Part shown: positions 9,344 through 19,321 of the stretch, piece by piece | Layout of the letters: each line of letters opens with the position of its first letter | Numbering within the stretch: the stretch's first letter is position 1 | Source: Bacteroidota bacterium | GTDB lineage: Bacteria > Bacteroidota > Bacteroidia > Chitinophagales > Chitinophagaceae | Assembly: GCA_947460175.1 (NCBI GenBank) | Contig: CANHGW010000006.1 | Location: 39,569 to 103,568 of the forward strand | Reading direction: 5' to 3' | DNA: 64,000 nucleotides | The notes under the pieces: generated by a model | What the model saw: only the letters and a program-made list of their open reading frames with translations | Databases searched by the model: none | What the model was told of the DNA's origin: nothing | Translations under genes and position numbers: made by a program

Positions 9344-10105
9344 ATGAATAATTCCTGGAGAAAATGGTTCTTGTTTTTTATTTGTAGTATATGTGTTTGT
9401 AGATCAATTGGACAACCAACTAAAACATATGTTGCATATATAAATCCCATTTCAATATGTTTTCGAAATCCCACAGCTGGTGTTGAAGTATTTCTTAAAC
9501 ATACCCTAGTGAATTCAATTTTTTTGGAAGGGTCTTATTTGTTTAAGGATAATAAAATGGCTGGATTTCTTTCAAAGGGTTTTACAAACGAACAATCAAA
9601 ACTAACTCCTTTTGAAAGCTATCCTATCAACAAATATCCTGTTTATGTGTATAATGGATTTACGTATAGAATTGGAATAAGTAAATACTTTAAACCTTCA
9701 AAGATTCATCAGTATATTTCTTTGTCAGCTATCCTTAAAAAGCTACACTACGATTCATTAACCGTAAACTATAATAACAATAAATCAGAAAAACGCACCA
9801 GCTTCTATGATAATATTGAGTACACGACCCATTATAGAACTCAACATGAAAGATTGAATTCTATAGGCTTAGGTACAGATTAAGGCATTAAAAAAGTGTA
9901 TGAAAATGTGATGTTAGATTTTTATGTAAGAATAAATCTATTGTATACTCAACGAAATATAACTTCTTACAACGAACAATTTAATACCTTTTATGGTAAT
10001 GATTTAATCGGTAATAGCACTGATGTTAGTATCCATCATAATTCATATAATATTATTCAGTTTCGACCTCAAATAGGATTGCGAATTGGGCTTACGAATT
10101 TTTGA
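9344..10105 (+). pseudogene. Exported barrel-like protein gene interrupted by one in-frame stop
   Basis: The frame opened by ATG 9344 encodes a signal-like N-terminus (MNNSWRKWFLFFICSICV..SIGQ) and alternating beta-strand-like segments such as YVAYINPISICF and YNGFTYRIGISKYF. It meets TAA at 9881-9883 (..GLGTD stop GIKKVYENV..) and then stays open in the same frame for 73 more codons to 10105, ending RPQIGLRIGLTNF, a beta-barrel-like C-terminus with a terminal Phe. Without the stop the product would be about 253 residues, typical of small outer-membrane barrels. No frameshift is needed. I infer a recent nonsense mutation, or possibly a sequence error. No specific family recognised. Confidence 0.7.
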
Positions 10106-10170
10106 TATTTTTATGCTTAATGATATTTTGATTCTGTAGTTTATTTAGCAGAAAGGAAACTATACAACTA

Positions 10171-13100
10171 CTACCTCACCAATATCACATCTCCTTTGAG
10201 CAATTGTACATCATTGCTCAATGGGCATTTGTATCGTACGATATAATAATACGTATCCAAGTCGGCATCGGTGCCTTTGTATTTACCATCCCATCCATCG
10301 AGGAGATCAGTGGTACGGAATACCATATTACCCCAACGATTGTATACTTCTAATGATACCAATGAAATATTGCCATAGCGTATCACTCTGAAAAAATCAT
10401 TCTTATCATCTCCATTGGGCGAAAATGCATTCGGTAGATTTACTACACAACATGGGTCATATGTTATTTCAAATTGAGTAGAGTCCACACATCCCAATGA
10501 ATCTTTGATATAAGCCCAATGAGTACCATAGACTATATTGTTGACATTCGATGTTTTAGCAGGTGTCGCACTCCACCAATATGTATAAGGTGTAAACCCT
10601 CCAGTTACAGTTGCACTTGCTTTGCCATCATCACCAATGCCATTGCATGTAGCAGGCGTAACTGATACATCCAATACAATTTCATTACCGGGCGTAATTG
10701 AAACAGTCGTGTCACCATAGCATCCCAATGTATCCAATACTTGAATATAAAATACACCATTTGTAATATTAGTAGCTATGCTTGTAGCGCCATAAGCCAC
10801 TGTGTTAAATATATAACGATAGGGTGGGAAACAATCTACTGCATGCCAATCAATCATGCCATCTTTGTCGCCCGCACATAATACGCCTCGTAAGCTATCA
10901 ATAATGATATGAGGTTTACGATCCGATGGTTTTACATTGTATTTGCCAGTCGATTTACATCCAATGGAATCAATTACAACTATGATATATTCTCCTGGAC
11001 TAAGATTGTTATAAAATGTATCAACGCCCATGTTGTTACCATTCATATAAAATTGTAGTGGTGGCGTTCCATATTGTGAGGTAACAGTGACTGCGCCATC
11101 ATTTACATCAATACAGCTAATATCTTTTATGCCCAATTGAAGCAATTGAACAGATGTGAGTGGTTCTGTTACTACAACTAATGTATCGTCAGTACATCCA
11201 TTGGCATCTTTAATGGTGAGTAAATAATTACCTGCTGGTAAATTATTGAATTGATTGGAAGATTGGAAATTGACCCCATCCACCGAATAGGTATAAGGTA
11301 TTGTTCCACCTATTCCATCCCCCATAATACTACCTGCACTATCTCCTTTACATTTATTGGGAGTAGTTCCTAACAGCAATGCTGTCAATGGGAATTGAGG
11401 TTCTGTAATAGTAATCACTGTATCTTCTGCGCATCCAATATTATCAGTAACTAAAATGGTATAACTACCTATACCTAAATTGGCAAAACTTCCAGAGTTA
11501 CCATTCGGGATTGAATTAATGGAATATGTATAAGGACTAAAGCCTCCTGCAACTCCAAGTGATATAGACCCATCATTGCCAAATTTACAACTTACATTTT
11601 GAACGACTACATTATTGAAGCTCATATAAGGCGCAGGATTTAATTGTACCACAGTATCATTAATACAACCATTGATGTCTTGCACATAAATAGTGTAAGT
11701 ACCTTGGATTAAATTAGTAAAACTATTGTTGGTTGTATACAAAGATGCATTAATAGCATATTGATATGGCGCTTGTCCGCCATTGGCAGTAATTGTGATT
11801 GAGCCATTGGTTGCGCTACTACAAAATGGTTGAGATATAGCAACTGATGAAATTAATATGGGTGCCGGACCTGTGATGGTAATGATCGTATCTTTAGTAC
11901 AATTCAAACTATCTTTAACATGGATGGTATATGTGCCTATTCCTATATTCGTAATCAAACTAGAAGTTGTATATGGATTTGCATTGACTGCATAATAGCG
12001 AGTGCCAAGTCCGCCTGTAGCATTGATTTGAATTGTGCCATCTGTTGTATTATAACATAATGGGCTAGTAGTGTTAATCGAATTAATAATAATTGGTGGT
12101 GCTGATTGTATGGTAATTGTAGTATCAACAAAGCAACCTAATTGATCTTCTACATGGATTAAATAAGGACCAGCAATTAAGCCAGAAATATTTCCAGACA
12201 ATTGAGGTGAACCACCATTGAAAGTGTATGTTACAGGTACATATATAGAAGTGCCTGATACTGATATAGAGCCATTGCTTGCACCTGGGCATAACACTGG
12301 TGTATAATTTAAAGACGTGATTGAAATCAATTGATTCAATACAATACTGATGATGGTATCATGTTGACATCCATTCGCATCTTGTACATGTAAGGTATAT
12401 GTACCAACTAATAAATTGCTGAAAGAACCATTGCTTGAATAGGGGCCTGCACCTATAGCAAATGTATAAGGTGATACGCCACCTGTACCACCAACACTAA
12501 TTACTCCTGTGTTGCTAAAACAGCCGGGTGGAATGACTGTAACATTCGCAAATCCTACCGGTAATGGTTCGAGAATTGTTATGACTGAACTATAAATACA
12601 ATTCTTTGAATCACGAACATAAACTGTATGACTTCCAGGTGCTAAGCCTGTAAAGGATCCAGAAGCACCATAAGTACCACCATCTATTTTATATTGATAA
12701 CCAGGTACACCACCAGTCCCAATTACTGTTGCTGTTCCAGTGTTAGTTCCAGCACAAGTTGTAGGTGTCAATACAATTGAAGCAAAACCTACTTGTACAG
12801 GTTGAGCTAAATAAATGACGGTATCTTTCGAACAGCCACTATTGTCTATGGCATGTAAGGTGTAAAACCCAGATGCTAATCCGTTAAATGTATTGCTTGC
12901 ACCAAAAGCGCCAGCATTGATTGAATATTGATAAGGTAATACACCACCAGTGACCGAAATAGAAGCACTTCCATCATTGCCTCCAAAGCAATTTGGCATT
13001 ATACCACTGATTAATGTAACATAAAAATTGCCATTATTATTCAACGTAATTATGGTGTCTTTTATACAGTTGTTGGCATCTTTAATATGGACAGTATAGG

Positions 13101-16100
13101 TTCCTGCTGCTAAAGCGGTAAATGAATTTACGCCAGAGTAAGCTCCAGCATTCAAGGCATATGTATAAGGAGAAATACCGCCACTTGCGTTTACATTAAT
13201 ACTACCTGTTGGAGCATTATTACAGGATGCATTGAAAATAGCCATGCCTGTAATTTGTATTGCAGCCGGTTCGTATAAAAATATAGTGGTGTCATGAATA
13301 CAATTATTTGCATCCTTTAAATGAATCACATAAGTACCCATAGGAAGGTTTGGCCATGAAGTTGTTGCTCCATAAGGACCTGCATTAACTGCATAGGTAT
13401 AAGAAGGTACTCCACCTGCACCTTGCATGCTGATACTACCAACGCCGCCATTACAAGGTGGAAACACAACGACAGGGTTTATATAATACAAAGGTGGAGG
13501 AGCAGTTATTGAAATGATCGAATCTTTGTGACACCCATTGGCATCAAAAACCGAAACTGTATAGGTGCCTGGTCCTAATCCAGTGAAAATACCAGTGGTA
13601 TTAGACGCTCCAAAATTGAGATAATAAGTGATGGGAGCGGCACTTACATTTCCACTTACATTGATCGTGCCATTTCCAGGATTATAACACAATGAATTTG
13701 TTTTACTTAAACTGGTTATAGCAACAATACTTGATGAAGTGATAACTACAATACTTGATACTGTACAATTGCTAGCGTCTCTAGCAGTTACAGTATAAGT
13801 TCCAGCTGCAAGTCCTGTGTAATTTCCACTTGCTTGATATGCACCACCATTTAAACTATATTGATAAGCAGGGTTTCCATTAGTTGCTGTTCCGCTTATA
13901 GTTCCGAGTGGTGCTCCGCCACAACCAACATTTGTCTTAGAAAAAGAAGAAAAGGTCAATGTATTTGACGAATTCAAAACAGCAATACTTGAAGATGTAC
14001 AATTGTTGGCATCTTTAATGGTGATTGTATAGGTTCCTGCGCTTAAATTCGTAAAGGTATTTCCAGCTACAAAAGGTCCACCATTGATTGAATAAGTATA
14101 GGCTGGAGTTCCTCCGCTTGCAATTACATTAATATTTCCTATGGTCGGAAAGCTACAAGATGGGTTCGTAATTCCTAAATTTGTAATCGTTGGAAGTTGT
14201 GATAGATTTAGAGTTATAGTTGTATCATGAATGCAATTATTATTGTCTTTGATATGTAAAATATAAGTTCCTGCAGCAAGTGAAGAAAATGTATTAGCTG
14301 CTGAATATGGATTGGCATTGAGAGCATAAGTATAAGGTGTTGCTCCCCCAATTCCATTTACGGTTATACTTCCCAGCGTAACACAAGTTGGATATACAAC
14401 TGAAGTATTCGTGAAAAATAGATTGGCAGGCGATGATAAAACAGTTGCAGATGAGGAAGTGCAGTTATTAGCATCTTTGATAGTGACCGTGTAACTTCCT
14501 GAGGCAAGTGAGCCAAACGTACTTGAAGCTTGAAAAGTGACTCCATTAATTGAATAGGTATATGGTGTAACGCCCCCAGATCCATTGATAGTAATGCTAC
14601 CTGTATTCCCTGCACAATTGGGTTGAACTAAGGTTAAGGATGAAATAGTAACTCCGCTAATTGGAATTACAGAAACAATGGTATCTTTTATGCAATTATT
14701 TCCGTCTTTGATATGTATTGTATAACTACCTGATGCCAACCCAGTATATGAACCACTCGTTTGATAACCACCTGCATTGAGTGCATAGTTCAAAGGGGGT
14801 GTTCCACCAAAGGCTGCAATAGATATAGCACCATTGCTACTTCCACAAGTTGGATTTGTGATTGTTAATGTGTTGACCAATATTTGACCCGGAGATGATA
14901 TAAACGCAATTGAAGTAGCAGTACATCCGTTGGCATCTTTTACATTTACTACGTAACTACCAGGTGCAAGATTAGGAATTGTATTGCTAGGCGTATAAGG
15001 TTGTACATTGACTGAATACGAAAGTGGTGGATTTCCTCCATTTGCAGTTACAGTAATAGAACCATTGTTCACGCCATAGCAAGTGAGATTTGAAATACTC
15101 GTACTCGTTATGTTGATAGGTAATGAAGCTGTAAGATTGACTACAGTATCATCAATACAATTGTTTTGATCCTTTACATAAATCGTATATGTACCTGCAA
15201 CTAAACCACTGAAAACGTTGTTGGAAGAATAAACACCTGCGTTCAGTTTATATGTAAATGGAGGAGTACCTCCTAGTACACCAGCTGTTATCACACCTGT
15301 GGGACTACCGGCACAACCAAATTGTACAGATACAGTAGATGTTAAAGCAGGTAAAACTGTAAATGTAATATTCGATCCTACAGGCATGGCATTGTTGCAA
15401 TTATCAATCAGGGTATTGCCGTCGGTGCCATTTTTTACAGATAATGTATAGGTTCCAGCGGCCAGTCCTGTTGAAAAATTCAAAGTAAATAAATTTGAAA
15501 AATTACTCCCTGCGGCACAAGCTACACTACTGGCAGAAGTGATAGTGGCTGCTGCAGGTGCTAATTGAAAATCACTACCATTGGTTAAAAAAGAATTACA
15601 TTTAATATTTTCAGATAAAAGGACTTTCATGCTTGTAGGTGCTGTACAGCCACTTGGAAGAGTATCACTTTTGATAGTTGGGGCTTGATTGTCGATCACT
15701 TGGCAGGTTGATCCGGTAAAATTCAACGTATAGCCACTTGCACTACCTGATGCATTATTAATTAGTATGACAAACGTTTGCCCAGAAACTGCGTTGATAG
15801 CGCTACTAAATGAAGGCCCTGCAGCACCAATTGATGGTATGGCTGATGCAGTTGATAAACCTGTAAGTCCGCCTGGGCTTGAATTGGCTAATGAGGCATA
15901 ATTGCATCGAATGGGAGCAAGTCCTGTACTGATGGCTGCACAAGATTTATCGGTTAAGTCCCAAACTGCAAAATCATAATCGCTAGACGTATTGGGTGTA
16001 ATTGAAAATATTAAATTTCCTGGAGAGGATACATTGATAATATACCAAACAGAATTGTTTTCACCCGTAGTAAGACAGCCTTGGTTGGATGCATTCAACT

Positions 16101-16254
16101 CATTGATAGTACCTACTCCTGAATAAGCATTATTTTGAGCATATACATTTTGACATACTGGAATAGCTCCCATACAATTTTGAACAGGGGCTTGTGAATA
16201 GGTATTGAATGAAATACCAAATAATAAAAAGAAAAATAGGATAGATTTATACAT
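10171..16254 (-). CDS. Giant SprB-repeat surface protein with T9SS type B (CHU_C-like) tail
   Basis: A 2027-residue exported protein. It opens with a Sec signal (MYKSILFFFLLFGISFNTYS), then a roughly 290-residue region beginning NCMGAIPVCQNVY, which includes a jelly-roll-like part (SVWYIINVSSPGNLIFSI) and an Ig-like part. Residues about 310-1930 form 21 consecutive SprB-type repeats of 76-80 residues. The last roughly 95 residues (LPNAFSPNGDDKNDFFRV, VYNRWGNMVF, WDGKYKG) are the gliding-motility/T9SS type B sorting domain. SprB itself is the mobile adhesin of gliding Flavobacterium; a similar surface-adhesin role is inferred. It is divergent from metK and has no operon partner. Confidence 0.92.
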   Translation of the reverse strand: MYKSILFFFLLFGISFNTYSQAPVQNCMGAIPVCQNVYAQNNAYSGVGTINELNASNQGCLTTGENNSVWYIINVSSPGNLIFSITPNTSSDYDFAVWDLTDKSCAAISTGLAPIRCNYASLANSSPGGLTGLSTASAIPSIGAAGPSFSSAINAVSGQTFVILINNASGSASGYTLNFTGSTCQVIDNQAPTIKSDTLPSGCTAPTSMKVLLSENIKCNSFLTNGSDFQLAPAAATITSASSVACAAGSNFSNLFTLNFSTGLAAGTYTLSVKNGTDGNTLIDNCNNAMPVGSNITFTVLPALTSTVSVQFGCAGSPTGVITAGVLGGTPPFTYKLNAGVYSSNNVFSGLVAGTYTIYVKDQNNCIDDTVVNLTASLPINITSTSISNLTCYGVNNGSITVTANGGNPPLSYSVNVQPYTPSNTIPNLAPGSYVVNVKDANGCTATSIAFISSPGQILVNTLTITNPTCGSSNGAISIAAFGGTPPLNYALNAGGYQTSGSYTGLASGSYTIHIKDGNNCIKDTIVSVIPISGVTISSLTLVQPNCAGNTGSITINGSGGVTPYTYSINGVTFQASSTFGSLASGSYTVTIKDANNCTSSSATVLSSPANLFFTNTSVVYPTCVTLGSITVNGIGGATPYTYALNANPYSAANTFSSLAAGTYILHIKDNNNCIHDTTITLNLSQLPTITNLGITNPSCSFPTIGNINVIASGGTPAYTYSINGGPFVAGNTFTNLSAGTYTITIKDANNCTSSSIAVLNSSNTLTFSSFSKTNVGCGGAPLGTISGTATNGNPAYQYSLNGGAYQASGNYTGLAAGTYTVTARDASNCTVSSIVVITSSSIVAITSLSKTNSLCYNPGNGTINVSGNVSAAPITYYLNFGASNTTGIFTGLGPGTYTVSVFDANGCHKDSIISITAPPPLYYINPVVVFPPCNGGVGSISMQGAGGVPSYTYAVNAGPYGATTSWPNLPMGTYVIHLKDANNCIHDTTIFLYEPAAIQITGMAIFNASCNNAPTGSINVNASGGISPYTYALNAGAYSGVNSFTALAAGTYTVHIKDANNCIKDTIITLNNNGNFYVTLISGIMPNCFGGNDGSASISVTGGVLPYQYSINAGAFGASNTFNGLASGFYTLHAIDNSGCSKDTVIYLAQPVQVGFASIVLTPTTCAGTNTGTATVIGTGGVPGYQYKIDGGTYGASGSFTGLAPGSHTVYVRDSKNCIYSSVITILEPLPVGFANVTVIPPGCFSNTGVISVGGTGGVSPYTFAIGAGPYSSNGSFSNLLVGTYTLHVQDANGCQHDTIISIVLNQLISITSLNYTPVLCPGASNGSISVSGTSIYVPVTYTFNGGSPQLSGNISGLIAGPYLIHVEDQLGCFVDTTITIQSAPPIIINSINTTSPLCYNTTDGTIQINATGGLGTRYYAVNANPYTTSSLITNIGIGTYTIHVKDSLNCTKDTIITITGPAPILISSVAISQPFCSSATNGSITITANGGQAPYQYAINASLYTTNNSFTNLIQGTYTIYVQDINGCINDTVVQLNPAPYMSFNNVVVQNVSCKFGNDGSISLGVAGGFSPYTYSINSIPNGNSGSFANLGIGSYTILVTDNIGCAEDTVITITEPQFPLTALLLGTTPNKCKGDSAGSIMGDGIGGTIPYTYSVDGVNFQSSNQFNNLPAGNYLLTIKDANGCTDDTLVVVTEPLTSVQLLQLGIKDISCIDVNDGAVTVTSQYGTPPLQFYMNGNNMGVDTFYNNLSPGEYIIVVIDSIGCKSTGKYNVKPSDRKPHIIIDSLRGVLCAGDKDGMIDWHAVDCFPPYRYIFNTVAYGATSIATNITNGVFYIQVLDTLGCYGDTTVSITPGNEIVLDVSVTPATCNGIGDDGKASATVTGGFTPYTYWWSATPAKTSNVNNIVYGTHWAYIKDSLGCVDSTQFEITYDPCCVVNLPNAFSPNGDDKNDFFRVIRYGNISLVSLEVYNRWGNMVFRTTDLLDGWDGKYKGTDADLDTYYYIVRYKCPLSNDVQLLKGDVILVR
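10460..15325 (-). repeat. 21 tandem SprB-type protein repeats
   Basis: Each unit follows the plan C-x(5-8)-G-S-I-x-V-x-G-x-GG-x-x-PY-x-Y-x-x-N-x-G, then GLAAGTYTVHIKDANNC, then DTIITL and a proline-rich link. Two cysteines per unit, one near the start and one in the NNC/NGC position, suggest one disulfide per repeat. Spacing is regular (76-80 residues) but the DNA copies have clearly diverged, so this is an old array rather than a fresh expansion. The last three units (SIGC, TLGC and SLGC forms) are the most divergent. Confidence 0.88.
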
Positions 16255-16384
16255 AGTGTTTACTGCCTAAAATTACTTGAAAACATTCAATCTAGGTTGT
16301 TTCGATATGATTTTTATGTGAAATATTACAGTCTTGTGACAAAAAACGTTCCAAAAACATTCTGAATTTTAGATTTAACACAGA

Positions 16385-16407
16385 AAATGATAAGATGGGT
16401 ATCATTT
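16385..16407. repeat. Inverted repeat in the metK / SprB-repeat-gene divergent region
   Basis: AAATGATA (16385-16392) and TATCATTT (16400-16407) are a perfect 8-base inverted repeat with a 7-base centre. It lies between two divergent genes and could be an operator. Its spacing differs from the TGAT-N4-ATCA sites elsewhere in the window. Confidence 0.4.
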
Positions 16408-16470
16408 CTTACTGAATGTAGCTTTTATGAAATAAATTAGATTGCTATTCTGAATAATCAATTTGTACAT

Positions 16471-16478
16471 TACATTTG
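16471..16478 (+). promoter_or_regulatory. -7 promoter box of metK
   Basis: TACATTTG matches TAnnTTTG and lies 33 bases upstream of the metK ATG. No convincing TTTG -33 box is present at the usual spacing. Confidence 0.5.
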
Positions 16479-16511
16479 CAACTCTTATTCATTTTTAAAA
16501 ACAAATTATAA

Positions 16512-17792
16512 ATGCCATATTTATTTACATCTGAATCTGTTTCAGAAGGACATCCAGATAAAGTAGCCGATCAAATTTCTGATGCGTTAATTGATAATTT
16601 TCTTGCCTATGATCCTAATTCGAAAGTAGCATGCGAAACCTTAGTAACAACTGGTCAAGTGATATTGGCTGGCGAGGTTAAATCTGAAGCCTATTTAGAT
16701 GTGCAAGAAATTGCTCGCGAAGTAATTAAGAAAATTGGATATACCAAATCTGAGTATATGTTTGAAGCCAACTCATGTGGTATTCTTTCGGCTATTCATG
16801 AGCAAAGCGCTGATATCAATCAAGGGGTTGATCGAAAAGTAAAAGCTCAAAGTTTTGAAAGCAAAGCCAATGCACAAGGTGCTGGCGATCAAGGTATGAT
16901 GTTTGGCTATGCTACCCGCGAGACAGACAATTATATGCCATTGGCACTTGATTTGGCACATAAAATATTACAAGAATTATCTAAAACTCGTCGTGCTGGT
17001 AAAGAGTTGAAATACCTTCGCCCTGATGCAAAAAGTCAAGTGACGATTGAGTACGATGATAATAATAATCCAATTCGTATTGATACGATTGTAGTTTCTA
17101 CTCAACATGATGATTTTGATAAAGAAGCTAAGATGTTGGCTAAAATCAAAAGTGATATTATCAGTGTGATTATACCACGCGTAAAAAAACAATTGAAACC
17201 AGCTATCCAAAAATTGTTTGACGATAAAATCACCTATCATATTAATCCAACAGGAAAGTTTGTAATTGGTGGGCCTCATGGTGATACTGGCTTGACTGGT
17301 CGTAAAATCATTGTAGATACCTACGGTGGTAAAGGCGCTCATGGTGGTGGTGCCTTCTCTGGTAAAGATCCAAGTAAAGTAGATCGTAGTGCAGCTTATG
17401 CCACTCGACATATTGCCAAAAACTTAGTAGCAGCTGGACTTTGCGATGAAGTGCTTGTGCAAGTATCGTATGCAATCGGTGTGGCTAAACCTTGTGGTTT
17501 GTTTTTAAATACTTATGGAACTGCTAAAGTGAATAAAACAGATGGTGAAATAGCTCGTATTGTTGAAAAAATATTTGATATGCGTCCATATGCAATCGAA
17601 CAACGATTGAAATTGCGTAATCCAATCTATTCTGAAACGGCATCTTACGGTCATATGGGACGTAAATCAGAAGTAGTAACTAAAGTATTCAACAAAGGAA
17701 AAGCAAATGAAAAGAAAGTACAAGTTGAATTATTTACGTGGGAAAAAGAGGACTTTGTGCCACAAGTGAAAAAAGCATTTGGTATTAAATAA
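16512..17792 (+). CDS. metK: S-adenosylmethionine synthase
   Basis: Makes SAM from methionine and ATP, the cell's main methyl donor. The 426-residue chain has the N-terminal ATP motif [19 protein letters not shown], the methionine-binding [13 protein letters not shown], the phosphate-binding loop [18 protein letters not shown] and [14 protein letters not shown]. It is longer than E. coli MetK (384) because of extra loops around residues 165-220, as in other Bacteroidota. ATG at 16512. Transcribed alone, from a promoter 33 bp upstream to a strong terminator 20 bp downstream. I see no SAM riboswitch in the leader. Confidence 0.97.
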   Translation: MPYLFTSESVSEGHPDKVADQISDALIDNFLAYDPNSKVACETLVTTGQVILAGEVKSEAYLDVQEIAREVIKKIGYTKSEYMFEANSCGILSAIHEQSADINQGVDRKVKAQSFESKANAQGAGDQGMMFGYATRETDNYMPLALDLAHKILQELSKTRRAGKELKYLRPDAKSQVTIEYDDNNNPIRIDTIVVSTQHDDFDKEAKMLAKIKSDIISVIIPRVKKQLKPAIQKLFDDKITYHINPTGKFVIGGPHGDTGLTGRKIIVDTYGGKGAHGGGAFSGKDPSKVDRSAAYATRHIAKNLVAAGLCDEVLVQVSYAIGVAKPCGLFLNTYGTAKVNKTDGEIARIVEKIFDMRPYAIEQRLKLRNPIYSETASYGHMGRKSEVVTKVFNKGKANEKKVQVELFTWEKEDFVPQVKKAFGIK

Positions 17793-17812
17793 TTTCTTAA
17801 TTATAAACTATG

Positions 17813-17838
17813 AAAGACTACTTCGGTAGTCTTTTTTT
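17813..17838 (+). terminator. Intrinsic terminator of metK
   Basis: AAAGACTAC (17813-17821), a TTCG tetraloop and GTAGTCTTT (17826-17834) form a perfect 9 bp stem closed by a stable C(UUCG)G loop, followed by a T run. Confidence 0.92.
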
Positions 17839-18110
17839 TGTTTTGGATATCAAGGTCTGTGCTTCGATTAAGCGCAATAGTCCCGATGTTTTGGGAATCC
17901 GTTCAGGCACTATCGCATTACTTAGACTGAAACAGTTTCATTTGTAATATGAATGAAAATAAGATACACGAATCGGTAAAGAATTAACTGTAATGCTAAG
18001 TGCTTTATAACAGTTTTGCCTATGATAATGTTTTTCGTAAAACAACGAATTCGAAGCGACACAATAGGTAATGTTTCGTGGAATTGATTTTATATGGTCA
18101 GTGAAGATAT
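17839..18110. other. Intergenic region with a possible small hairpin element
   Basis: No gene is evident between the metK terminator and the pirin gene stop. At 17874-17916 GCAATAGT and ACTATCGC form imperfect outer arms around an inner TCCCGA..TTGGGA hairpin (17881-17896), more GC-rich than its surroundings. It may be a REP-like intergenic element. The rest is featureless AT-rich sequence. Confidence 0.3.
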
Positions 18111-18986
18111 TTATAAACTCATTGGAACTTCCATGAGTAGTATTTCAGTCGCATCTTCATTTGACATAATTTCTAAGTTGTTAATGTTCCAAATTCCAAA
18201 ACCATCTCTGTTTTCCACCACTTGATTATTAATAGTTGCAGTGCCTTTCAGCATGAAAACATAAACACCATTTCCTTCTTTGTTCAGATTGTAGGTTGTT
18301 TTTATGTCTTTGTTAAATGTTCCCATGTTGAACCATGCATCTTGATGAATCCACACACCTGCATCATGAGGATTGGGAGACAGAATTTGCTTAAATTTGT
18401 TTACACTCTCCTTTTTATTGAGTGTAATTTGATCATATCTTGGAGTTACATTTTTTTTGTTTGGATAAACCCATATCTGAAGAAATTTTACTTCTTTGTC
18501 ACTATTCTTGTTGTATTCACTGTGCATGATACCAGTGCCAGCACTCATCACTTGAATATCTCCATGTTTAATTATGGTGGTATTTCCCATGCTATCTTTG
18601 TGCTCAAGATCACCCTCTAATGGTATGCTTATAATTTCCATATTGTCATGAGGATGGGTTCCAAATCCCATTCCAGGATTAACTCTATCATCATTTAAAA
18701 CTCTTAGTACCCCAAAATGCATTCTCTCTGGATTGTGGTAGTTAGCAAAGCTGAAGGTATGTTTACTTTCTAACCATCCATGATTGGCATATCCACGCGA
18801 ACTGGATTTATGCAATATTATGTTTTCAGAAATGTCTGACTTAGAATTGGGTATATGATTAAAGCCTAGTATTTCAAGGTCTTTTAATTCATCAATGTCA
18901 TTCTTGATTAAATTTCCAAAAGCAGCTGAAGCAGCAAACATACCAGTGCCAAGGAAACCTTTTTTTAAAAAGTCTTTTCTGTCCAT
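18111..18986 (-). CDS. Pirin family protein (bicupin, YhhW/quercetinase type)
   Basis: A 291-residue bicupin. The N-terminal cupin carries the pirin metal-ligand motifs FGTHPHDNMEIISI (two His) and AGTGIMHSE (His, Glu), with WLESKHTFSFANYH, a pirin family signature, just before. The segment DRKDFLKKGFLGTGMFAASAAFG at the start looks like an export signal of the Tat-like RKDFLKK type, although it has RK instead of RR. The start is placed at ATG 18986 instead of 19031, because the shorter form begins with that signal. E. coli YhhW oxidises quercetin in vitro; the natural substrate is unknown. It is a single gene with no clear partner. Confidence 0.82.
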   Translation of the reverse strand: MDRKDFLKKGFLGTGMFAASAAFGNLIKNDIDELKDLEILGFNHIPNSKSDISENIILHKSSSRGYANHGWLESKHTFSFANYHNPERMHFGVLRVLNDDRVNPGMGFGTHPHDNMEIISIPLEGDLEHKDSMGNTTIIKHGDIQVMSAGTGIMHSEYNKNSDKEVKFLQIWVYPNKKNVTPRYDQITLNKKESVNKFKQILSPNPHDAGVWIHQDAWFNMGTFNKDIKTTYNLNKEGNGVYVFMLKGTATINNQVVENRDGFGIWNINNLEIMSNEDATEILLMEVPMSL

Positions 18987-19298
18987 AATTATGATTGTTA
19001 GGATGTTAGAATACGTTGCAATTTCGGTCATCTAACCATACTTTTTTAAACTTTATGAAGAATTCTTTATCAGTTATACTTATCTATCATCGTTTTTTTT
19101 GAATCCTATTTTTTTAAATTTGATTTAGCCTAGGATTAATAAGTATTTCAATGCATTAGATTTACATAGTTGGACGTAAAAGATACTTGATTGATTATTT
19201 CAATATTCATATTCGTTTTTACATTTTGTATCAAAGTCATAAATGGTTTTCTTGATTTTTTTACATTTTCTTATGATTTTTAATTGCCTTTTTAAATT
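18987..19298. other. Intergenic region between the pirin gene and a T9SS protein
   Basis: About 310 bp of AT-rich DNA between divergent genes. I see no gene, RNA or strong hairpin. The downstream end carries the promoter of the T9SS protein (19299-19306). Confidence 0.5.
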
Positions 19299-19306
19299 TA
19301 GTTTTG
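19299..19306 (+). promoter_or_regulatory. -7 promoter box of the T9SS protein gene
   Basis: TAGTTTTG matches TAnnTTTG and overlaps a TTG codon at 19304 that could otherwise be taken as a start. This places the real start at ATG 19322. Confidence 0.55.
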
Positions 19307-19321
19307 TTCAAAACTATTTAT

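Noticed and set aside
14364..14615. Minus-strand open frame inside the SprB-repeat gene
   Set aside because: It is an alternative frame of the same repeats, with no signal, motif or start context of its own.
10460..15325. Regular repeats that could be mistaken for a CRISPR array or satellite DNA
   Set aside because: The periodicity of about 230 bp is in frame with a single 2027-codon gene, copies are diverged in DNA but alike in protein, and there are no identical short repeats with spacers.
16261..16511. Possible SAM riboswitch upstream of metK
   Set aside because: I could not recognise the conserved core of any SAM riboswitch class; only a promoter box and one inverted repeat are visible. 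A covariance-model search would settle it.
16977..17411. Minus-strand 144-codon frame antisense to metK
   Set aside because: It lies wholly inside metK, whose motifs are complete; no family resemblance.
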